Origin: Amoebophrya sp. AT5.2
Taxonomy: Eukaryota; Sar; Dinophyceae; Syndiniales; Amoebophryaceae
Length of the DNA: 15,302 nt
Assembly: GCA_005223375.1 (NCBI GenBank)
Contig: RXOD01005209.1
Span: 1 to 15,302, forward strand
Direction: 5' to 3'
Of this stretch, positions 1-6,810 are shown in pieces. The notes below the pieces were generated by a model. It saw only the letters and a list, made by a program, of their open reading frames with translations, searched no databases and had not been told where the DNA came from. Positions within the stretch are counted from its first letter, which is position 1; the number at the start of each line of letters is the position of its first letter. The translations under genes were made by a program, and so were the position numbers.

Positions 1-111
1 AGGTGCCTGGCTGTAAAGTGGCATAGACAAACGCACACGAATGGCATCAAAATGAATCGGGATGCCGTTTCCAAAAGGGGTCATCGATGGAGGGTTGAAT
101 TGCTCGAACCC
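1..111. other. Downstream flank of the channel gene
   Basis: Presumed 3' UTR or spacer after the channel stop codon. I see no ORF, hairpin or repeat of note. Confidence 0.4.
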
Positions 112-301
112 TTAATCCACCATGTCCGCGTACCCGCGATACAGCTTGCTGTCCACGTAGAACAGGAGTGTATTCACCGTGTCGAGCCCCGTCGTCATCG
201 TCTTCTCAAACAGACCGAGCTTTTCGTTCAGCGTCTGCATGGTCAGGCAGGTGCCGATATGAAGCGAGAGAGGGACCAGATGGTAACGGTAAGTATAGCA
301 A
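112..301 (-). other. Last coding exon of the channel gene
   Basis: The frame LSLHIGTCLTMQTLNEKLG continues with FEKTMTTGLDTVNTLLFYVD and ends SKLYRGYADMVD with TAA at 114-112. Residues in MQTLNEKLGLFEK follow a loose hydrophobic heptad, as in the C-tails of tetrameric channels. The other two minus frames are closed here. The exon's first codons depend on which acceptor is used at the introner-like element. The segment from about 270 down is the secure part. Confidence 0.6.
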
Positions 302-3300
302 CTGGTAAAGGTAAGTATACTGCGGAATGGGCGGTCGTCCCTTTAGGTGGCGAGTGCTGATCAAGGCGCTCTGAAGATTCATACCCGGTCTGGCGAAGCG
401 AGGTCGGAGATGGAGCTTTAGCGAGATGCCGGATTGATCGATGGGGAATATGGGGTGGCGTTCTCGTAGGCGAGGTAGGAGAATCCATGGGGGGGCTAAA
501 ATAGAAGTGGTACAGGAAAGCCCTTGGCAGGACCTGGAAGTAGTAGCAGGGCAAAAGAGGGCGCTAGTGTTGGCGATTGGTTACCAGCGACTAGAGGGCG
601 CAAGCAAGCCAGTCCTGCCATAGGCGCGGAAAGCCACTACGGACCTCTTCTTAGCGTCGATATGGTCGAAGGAGACCCATCAAATGCGACGAGGGAGTGG
701 TCCCACAAAAACTTATTCATTCATACCACTATACTGTAGCCATCGTTACCATCGGTGGTCCCACGACCATAGGCGTACATGTCCTTCGCCTCGGCGTCGT
801 CCACGGAGTTGAGCCGGAGTGCCGCGCCCATGAAATCCTCGAACCGCACACTGCCGCGGTGGTTCACGTCCAGAATCTCGAACAACTCCTTGGTCAACGC
901 GAGGTCGATGCCCACCTCCTCCAGTCTCCTCCCGAGGTCGCCGCGGGAATGGTGAAGCAGGGAGTTATACTCCTGCAACGTGATCTGCCCGTCGTAGTCC
1001 TCGTCGATTTGCTGTGATTTGCGGCGAGGATCAGAACTGCCGATGATGATCGATGCTCCTTGGTCCGATGAGCTAACTATGAATCCAGCATCGGACAAAA
1101 AGTTAAACGAATTCTGTATGACGATGATACCCCTTCAACAGAAGAAGATGAAGCAGATGATCTTGATCGATCGATCTACCGGAAATCCCAGTATTACTAC
1201 CTTGAGCGCTTCCTGCAGTTCGTTCATTCGGTCCACCCGGACGATCTGTTTTTGCGTTTCTAAGTGGGCGTGTCTCGCCTTCCCCAGCTTCAATGTTTCC
1301 GCGACGATGACCGCCACCACGATGTTCAGTAACCCGTACCAGGTGACCATGATGAACCCGAGCCAGAGGATGATCAGCTCCGGCTGGTTGTCGACCACAG
1401 GCCGAACGATCGTCCGCGCCCACTCCCCGCGGGTGGCGAGCACGATCAGCGTCTGCATCGTGGTCCCGGAAGAGCCGAAAAACTCGCGCCAGTCCCACCC
1501 AGAAAGCTTGCGGTACGGAGCGTAAATCTCGCGCTTGTGACCTTTTTATTGGATTTATTTTGGTTGTCGAGCAACAAGTTCTTGTTGTCGAACAAGTTCT
1601 TCCTCGACTTCTGGTGTCGCCACATGATGTATCAACGCCCGCGCCCTTGTGATATCAGAGACATATAGTGTCTCAACTACATAGAAAAACGTAGAAGGGG
1701 CGGGCAACGCGACGAGAATCGCGAAGATGCTAAGCGTAGACTACATAGCCTGTGTTGAGACAGAGACATGTTCATCGATTGAGACATTTCTAGGCAATGA
1801 AGGTCGTGAAAGTATACTTACCGACGACCACGGTGAAGACGACGCCGAAGAAGTAGATGAGCATGAGGAAGAGCAGGAGCACGGTTGCCACCGACGGCAA
1901 GCTCGCCCTCAAAGCGTCCGCCACTTTCAAGAGGTCCCGCATGGCCGGAAAAAGCCGGAGCAGCCGCCCGAGCTTGATCAAGCGCAGCGTGCGGAGAACG
2001 GTGAGGACCCTGAGATCAGTTACTTAGTTTGTGTTTCACAGCCCTTGAGTAAAAGTAAATCCCTGCAAAGTCGTGTAGTACTTCAAAATTCTTACCTGAG
2101 CACGCCGCCGCTGTCCGGCACTGCGAGCGCGAGGATGAAGGTGTCCAGGCAGCCCAGAAAGACGATGCAGCCATCGAACAGGGTGAGCGGGTCCCTGTAG
2201 ATGCCCTTCCCGTGCCAGCTGTAGCGGTACCACAGCTCCGCGATGAAAATGACGAGGAACACCACGTCGATCGCGTACCACACCGGCGCGTTTAGGGCCG
2301 GGATCGGCTTCACCTGCACGATGTCGCCCACCTGCGCGCTTTTGCAGGTCCGGTCGTTCTCCACCTTGCTGCAGCACGTGCCGCGCGCGTCGCAGAGCTC
2401 GACGTTCATGTCGGTCTGGAGGGCGAGGTAGACGGTGTTCAGCAGGATGAAACCGGTCATGAGTAGGTTGAATTTCGCGGTGTCGGGGGGCAATGGCGGT
2501 TTGTTCTTCTCCTCGTCAGGCGTGAGGTCCACGTCCTTGTACTTCAGAATAAACTCAATCGCCACGTCGTCAGGCTTGCGGCTGGGGTCGCAGAAAAAGT
2601 AGGATTTTTTTGCAACATCGTCATCGATAGAAGACTTCTGAACGGCGGAAACAACAACTTATTTTCTTCAGGAGGAGTACTGTCCCTGTTCCTTCAGTTT
2701 CTTTTTCCTGCGTTCCTTGGCTGCTTCTGCGCGCCTTGCAAACCATCCCGTTTTTTTGTTCGGGACGACCTCGAGGAAACTCTTGGAAGCGCGTAGCGCC
2801 ATCTTCTGGAAAGCGGAGTCTTTGGAGCTCCTTCGCGAGGACCCCTTCGAGGCTTTGGACGACTGCCGGATCAGGATACCTGGACAGTAAGTCAGATGGG
2901 AAGGGGAGGTGATGAATGGGGAACTTCTATAAGAAAGTTGTACCTCCATGCAAGTCCTCGTCGGCTTCGTGCACCCGATACCGGCCTCCGTCCGCGCTTT
3001 TTCTTCTCCCACCTCCTCCTCCTCCGCCGACACTGGACCTGCTCCTCGTAGCTCCGCGCGCGCCGCTTTCCCGGCTCGACCGCCGCTTGCTGTTCTCGCC
3101 ACCACTACCGCTATGATCGCTCAAAAGCCCCGACGACGACCCTCTTCGCAAACTTTTGTCCTTCGACTTCGACTTTGACCCAGCACTACTCCGCCTCACA
3201 GACCGTTTCGTACTGCCCTCGCGGTCACTTCCTGTTCCCAAACCTGGGCGGGAGAGCGCATGGAACGCCATCGCCGAGGCCCCCGTGTCAAACACGTCCG

Positions 3301-6300
3301 AGCTGTCGCTGTCATCCTCCTGGTCGGAATCCTCGAGCTCCTCGAAAGAAACGAGGTATTTCTCCTCGAACGCCTGCCACTTTTTTTCGAGAGCAGCAAA
3401 GATCTCGCTAAAGAAGCCGCCAATCACCTCCCGGAAAGGGAGGAAGCAGGCGCTGATCTGTCGGTATCGATCGATAGGTTTTGGTTTTACAGGAACAGCA
3501 CCGTCGGAACGCTCAAATATTGATTCTGTGTTCTGCTTCGAGCTGAGAGTGAAACCATCGGATGAAGGAACAATCCGAGGTATTGTAGGTTCAAGGCATC
3601 GGTACCTTGAGCACTATCCAGAGGTTGCAGCACCATGCCTTCGACCCGCAGCGGTGTCTTTCGGTCTTTTTCCTCCTCATCGTCATCATCTGAAAGATGC
3701 TGAACTTCGAATGGCCAAAAGGACTGGTGTGCGGCTTGTAACTGTCCACCCCCTTCATGGCGGGACCAGATGGTTGTAAGTAGGCAAGTGGTATCTATTA
3801 GTCACTTTTTTAGAGGGGCTCTCCGGGGTCGTCCCCTTTGGTGCTCCTCGCCCTGCTAAAAAGTAGAAAGAGGTCTGCAGTACTCGTAGGAGAAAGCGCG
3901 GCCGCTTTCCGCGGTCGCCAGGCCTGGCACCGTTGCACGACTCCCCCAGCAGGCCCAGTAACAATAGAGGTGGCGGGGGGTCGACACCCCCTACAGCAGC
4001 TGTAGGGCAGTGGGCCAGCTCTACTGCCCGTGGCATGTGGGATAGGAATACCCCAATAGGGCATGTGGGTAGGAATACCCCAGTACGGGAAGGCACGACC
4101 CCCCCAGCAGCAGTAGGTGGCGGAGACGCGCCGGAGCTCTACCTGCCGCGTTCTCTCCACCTGCTGCGCTGGCACCAGTGTAGCTACCATAAGTCCCGGC
4201 TCCATACTGGTGCCACTGCTCGCACCACCGCACAACCCTTGAACTTGATAGGAATGCCTACGTACTGGGGTTGTGCGGTCCTACTTGGGTATTCCTACCT
4301 ACAACAATAGAGCGCCACTCTAGACGGCGCCCCCTTTTACCCTGCTCTCATGCTCTAGCAGGAGCACCATCCTAGCTACAGCTACTGGCTTTCCATGGCC
4401 TTGTTCCTTATCCTTTCCCTTCCGATTGCTTACTTCCCTGCCGTCCTACCCCCCACAATGGGGCATCTCTGAAATCGCTCGCGCCGGGCCGTTCGGAGCG
4501 GCTTGACGCAGTCGCCACCTAGGCGGGCAATCCGCCACCCTCCAAGTGGGGACCCATTATCACCTCGCACTTACCAGGTACCCACTTACCATCGCTGGTC
4601 CCGACATACCCTTCAAACTGCCCTTCTGCCCGACTCCGTCCTCGTCGTCGTCCTCATCCAGGCCCTTGCCCCCGGAAATTGATGGCCTTCCTACACTCTC
4701 CTTGTTTGAGGATGAAAACATTCGTCTCCACAAAGATTTTTTCTTCTGCATGTCTTTCCCGATCCCGTCTGCAGCGTCGTCTATCTCCTGGTCCGTCATA
4801 CTTCCCAACTTGGACGCCGGAACGTTCCCCGACCCCACGTGCTCGCTGTTCAGCTGGCTGCTGGCCACTTTCGTTATGTGCACGCTGTTGCGGTTGGCTT
4901 GCTGCTGCTGCTGAGAATGAAGATGAGACGAGCCTCCGAAGAGCGGCACCGCGACGGACGAGGTCGTGGTAGCGTCCAAGCTGCCGCCGAACTTGCCTCC
5001 TTTTTCGGCTTTCTTCTCCGCAGCATGGGGTGGTGACGCCTGCAGGAGCAGAGCGCTTGTTTTCCTGCCGGGGCCGGGGGAGAGAGACTCGTCTGTGTTG
5101 AAGCCGCCATCGGAGCTTACAAAATTCGCCATCCGCATCATGTTCATCTCGTTGTCGGAACTCGAATAGCCGCTCGAATACGTCGCGGAAAGGTTCTGGC
5201 TCGCGAAGTGATTCTGGATTGCTGCCGCATCTCCGCCAGCACCACCACCTGTTGCACCCCTGTTTCTCGTCGCGGCCCCGCCGTTGTTCTTACTTACCAG
5301 CGTTCCTGTGGTCGACGAAGGCTTGGACTGGGCGTGCGAACCGACGCTGGAAAAGGTCGCGAAATTCGGCGAGTGGTTGTCGACCGTTTCGCGGAGGTCC
5401 AGGTCATGACCCCCGCTGATGTTCCGGCTCTTCGATCCCCCCGCGGCCGCGGCGGCCCCCCCTCCTCCGATGTCTCGCTTGCGCGTCAACGGAGACACCG
5501 AGTGGGTGCTTTGGTGGAGCACATATATCGGCGGCGACGCGCCGGAAGAGACTGTTTGCCCGCCCGATCGCTGGTTCGGGTTCAGAGTCTGGTGGAGGGG
5601 CGTACCGGAGCCGTGGTCCTGTAGTCGTTTGGTCATCCGATTACAGGACCACGGCTCCGACGCGCCCCTTCACCAGACTACAGGTGATTGCTGTTTTCGT
5701 TATCCACCTCGCAGAAATCGCAAACCTGAAACTGAGACAACGTGGCATAACACCTTCAATACAGTAGAAACTAGATGGACTACGCAAACGCAGCAAGCCG
5801 ATCTACAAACCTAGATACTAGGTACCTCCGCGATGCTTGTTTTCGTGTTGTAGAGTTCCTTGGAGGAAGAAGTCTTGCTAGCAGCGGGCAGCTGATTTCC
5901 ATTTCTCCCAGCAGCGCTAAACTTCGAGTTTGCGCCGATTTCGGGAGGCTGGACCCACTCGGACTTCCGCGAGAGCATCTTCTGCATAAACGACCGCCGC
6001 CTCGTCGACGCCGGACTCGGTTCGTCCACGGCACCCGGCAGCGCGTCTGTCCGCGAGGTGTTGCGAATTATGATTGGCATTTCTACTGTAGTTGATTGAT
6101 AGCTATCGTGTTCGTGGGTATGAATATGTAGGTTTACGTCTTCTAGTACCGACTTTTTACCGATGTCATCGCTGTTTATGTGAAACTGAAAAGCGCTCTT
6201 AGGAAGGCGGCACTTTGTTCCACAAAGCACAAGTTCCAGAAAGTTTCGTACAATCAAGGAGTTCGTTTGTAAAGATCAATAGATACAACAACTGTGTGCG

Positions 6301-6810
6301 TGGGAAAGAAGCAAGGTTTTTCTACAAGTACATGGATGAAGCTGAAGATAGTTCGTCGACCAGATACATTACAGTTGCATCAACGAGGCTGCTCACTGAG
6401 GTTATAATTCACAATGAGAGGTTGAGGTCGGACGACTATTCGTACAGTTCGTTGTGGACCACTGCTCACAACTTGTTGCATCGCGAGAAAAAAAGCCTAC
6501 GGCAAAATCAAAGGAAGATCAAGATTCCGCTTTCGTCACAGAAGGCAGTAAATGGGTATGTGTACTAGAAACCTGTTCTTGATGGTCCATCTAGCTTCCC
6601 GAGACTCTCATTCTGAGGGGGTGTGGCTGGTCGTAAATGTGCCGGCAGTGGCGGTGGTGGCGCCAACGGTCGCGAGCCAAGATCTACGTTGCCACCAGTA
6701 CGGGTTTTTGTGTGGCTTTGGGGCTGATGCTGTTGCTGGCTTCCACTCCCAGTTCCTCCCCTAGCCCCTCTCGCTTGACTAGAGCCCGGGGGTTTGCCCG
6801 GACTGCGCAT
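112..6810 (-). CDS. Single-domain voltage-gated cation channel with EF-hands, 11-exon model
   Basis: The exons, in minus-strand order, are 6810-6573, 6085-5826, 5588-4590, 3752-3606, 3457-2944, 2879-2681, 2581-2096, 2009-1822, 1541-1201, 1011-779 and 301-112. They sum to 3795 bases, and every junction is GT-AG and phase-consistent. The predicted protein of 1264 residues has a low-complexity Ser/Gly/Lys-rich cytoplasmic N-terminus (about 1-800), S1-S6 (about 823-1090), two EF-hand loops (about 1127-1183) and a short C-tail. One 6TM repeat is present, so four subunits should assemble, as in the single-domain channels of protists and bacteria. Location would be the plasma or another cell membrane. 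Conducted ion is probably Na+ or Ca2+. The channel core is certain by motif. Least certain are the start codon (ATG at 6810), the acceptor of intron 2 (5588 or 5618, both in frame), and the borders of the two introner-like introns (3753-4589, and the one joining 779 to 301). Confidence 0.8.
272..762 (-). mobile_element. Introner-like element 1 (last intron of the channel gene)
   Basis: This 491-bp insert lies between the EF-hand exon and the last exon. Its sense-strand 5' end reads GGGACCACCGATGGTAACG (762-744). Its 3' end, read from the plus strand, is GGGACCAGATGGTAACG (272-288). The last 13 bases, GGGACCAGATGGT, are identical to the same end of the element at 3762-3774. The ends form an inverted repeat with a 2-base gap. 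The plus-strand ORFs inside have no protein-like composition, so the element appears non-coding. Splice borders are not resolved: GTACGC (778) to TACCAG (302) fits the phase but would leave part of one end in the mRNA. Confidence 0.7.
282..323. repeat. 22-bp tandem repeat of GGTAA.GGTAAGTATA inside the element end
   Basis: Copy one (282-303) starts GGTAACGGTAAGTATAGC, and copy two (304-323) starts GGTAAAGGTAAGTATAC. Each carries a near-consensus 5' splice motif (GGTAAGTATA) on the plus strand, antisense to the channel gene. Confidence 0.75.
779..1011 (-). other. EF-hand exon 10 of the channel
   Basis: The first loop, DEDYDGQITLQE (about residues 1127-1138), has Asp at positions 1, 3 and 5, Thr at 9 and Glu at 12, so it should bind calcium. 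The second loop, DVNHRGSVRFED (about 1172-1183), has Arg at positions 5 and 9 and Asp at 12, so it is probably impaired. The exon runs into the 272-762 element. The phase-consistent donor is GACAT|GTACGC at 778, and the frame stays open past that point, through the element end, to a TGA at 721. Confidence 0.85.
1201..1541 (-). other. Pore exon 9 (pore helix, selectivity filter, S6)
   Basis: The exon begins GHKREIYAPYRKLSGWDW. The pore helix and filter are TTMQTLIVLATRGEWARTI, with filter residues at about 1047-1051: a Thr, then Arg-Gly, then an acidic Glu before the conserved Trp. S6 is IILWLGFIMVTWYGLLNIVV and continues with AVIVAETL. It includes the Asn typical of Nav/Cav S6 helices. After S6 a charged helix leads to the donor CTCAAG|GTAGTA (1200). 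Intron 9 (1200-1012) ends in AATCACAG, phase 0. Confidence 0.9.
1542..1821 (-). other. Channel intron 8 (280 bp) with short repeats
   Basis: The donor is GTCG|GTAAGT and the acceptor is ATAAAAAG|GTCAC. Both are phase 1, so VVVG runs into HKREIYAP. The acceptor lacks a pyrimidine tract. The intron contains an imperfect 20-21 bp direct repeat of GTTGTCGA..AACAAGTTCTT (about 1564-1602), a 17-base palindrome GAGACATATAGTGTCTC (1658-1674), and TGTCTCAAC at 1669-1677 with its reverse complement at 1754-1762. Confidence 0.8.
1822..2581 (-). other. Voltage-sensor exons 7 and 8 (S1 to S5)
   Basis: Exon 7 (2581-2096) holds S1 (from FNLLMTGFILLNTVYLAL), a Cys-rich S1-S2 loop, S2 with the charge-transfer pattern F-x2-E-x3-R in FIAELWYRY, and S3 starting LTLFDGCIVF. 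An 86-bp intron (2095-2010, GTAAGA..TCTCAG, phase 2) precedes exon 8 (2009-1822). Exon 8 carries S4, RVLTVLRTLRLIKLGRLLRL, with Arg or Lys at about residues 948, 954, 957, 960, 963 and 966 in a three-residue register. S5 follows (SVATVLLLFLMLIYFFGVVF). These are the hallmarks of a voltage-gated cation channel. Confidence 0.92.
2582..2680 (-). other. Channel intron 6 (99 bp)
   Basis: The donor GACA|GTACTC and an acceptor with a clear pyrimidine tract (TACTTTTTCTGCGACCCCAG) join in phase 2. The intron removes an in-frame TGA and TAA at 2670-2659. The joined protein reads ..KEQGH-RKPDDVAIEF.. just before S1. Confidence 0.7.
4032..4087. repeat. 28-bp tandem repeat inside introner-like element 2
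   Basis: Two consecutive units start at 4032 and 4060, each beginning GGCATGTGGG and continuing with TAGGAATACCCC. Inverted copies of parts of the unit appear at 4261-4270 (CGTACTGGGG, against CCCCAGTACG at 4078-4087) and at 4287-4299 (GGGTATTCCTACC). The element's interior can therefore fold on itself. Confidence 0.75.
4227..4279. repeat. Perfect 12-bp stem-loop inside introner-like element 2
   Basis: ACCGCACAACCC at 4227-4238 and its exact reverse complement at 4268-4279 flank a 29-base loop. Together with the neighbouring inverted repeats this gives a structured core to the element. Confidence 0.8.
5586..5679 (-). repeat. 38-bp-stem inverted repeat covering the 3' splice site of channel intron 2
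   Basis: The arms 5586-5623 and 5642-5679 are reverse complements at 34 of 38 positions and are separated by an 18-base loop. The four mismatches are at one position near the base and at three adjacent positions in the middle. On the sense (minus) strand, the 3' arm contains two in-frame acceptors. CTACAG|GAC lies beside the loop (exon from 5618), and CACCAG|ACT lies at the stem base (exon from 5588). The intron donor is GAG|GTACCT at 5825. The arm next to the exon is an open reading frame, so part of the hairpin could be translated if the upstream acceptor is used. Confidence 0.85.
6086..6572 (-). other. Channel intron 1 (487 bp, putative)
   Basis: AT-richer than the flanking exons. It has donor GTTTCT and acceptor CAATCAACTACAG, both phase 1. 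I see no coding signal inside it on either strand and no GGGACCA end repeats. If translation really starts in exon 2, this stretch is 5' UTR or promoter instead. Confidence 0.4.
6573..6810 (-). other. Putative first coding exon of the channel gene
   Basis: The exon encodes about 79 residues rich in Gly, Ser, Pro and Gln, including a QQQH run and a Pro stretch, which resembles the low-complexity N-terminus downstream. The ATG at 6810-6808 is the first in this frame after a TGA near 6850. The exon ends in ACAG|GTTTCT (phase 1), and the next exon starts after CTACAG at 6085 (also phase 1), so the join reads ..SRT-VEMPIII.. in frame. The alternative start is the in-frame ATG two codons into exon 2. 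An upstream exon joining between 6850 and 6810 is also possible. Confidence 0.45.

Larger units (their letters stand above)
3762..4602 (-). mobile_element. Introner-like element 2 (intron 3 of the channel gene)
   Basis: This 841-bp insert separates two exons that are in frame with each other. Its ends are an imperfect inverted repeat. The sense-strand 5' end reads GGGACCAGCGATGGTAAGT, and the 3' end, read from the other strand, is GGGACCAGATGGTTGTAAGT. The same ends occur at 272-762. The exon phases are met by a donor at ATG|GTAAGT (intron from 4589) and an acceptor at ATGAAG|GGG (intron to 3753), which gives ..SGPAM-GVDSY... The interior is GC-rich, holds tandem and inverted repeats and has no credible ORF, so this would be a non-autonomous element. 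I see no clear target-site duplication. Confidence 0.7.

Noticed and set aside
2638..2670. In-frame TGA and TAA with open frame on both sides, suggesting stop readthrough or a 33-base micro-intron
   Set aside because: A canonical 99-bp intron (2680-2582) with a GTAC donor and a good pyrimidine tract removes both stops and keeps the phase.
5260..5300. Strong GTAAGTAAG donor motif inside exon 3 (minus strand near 5299)
   Set aside because: The frame is open through it and the nearby AG sites do not match its phase, so I kept the exon whole. An alternative intron cannot be excluded.
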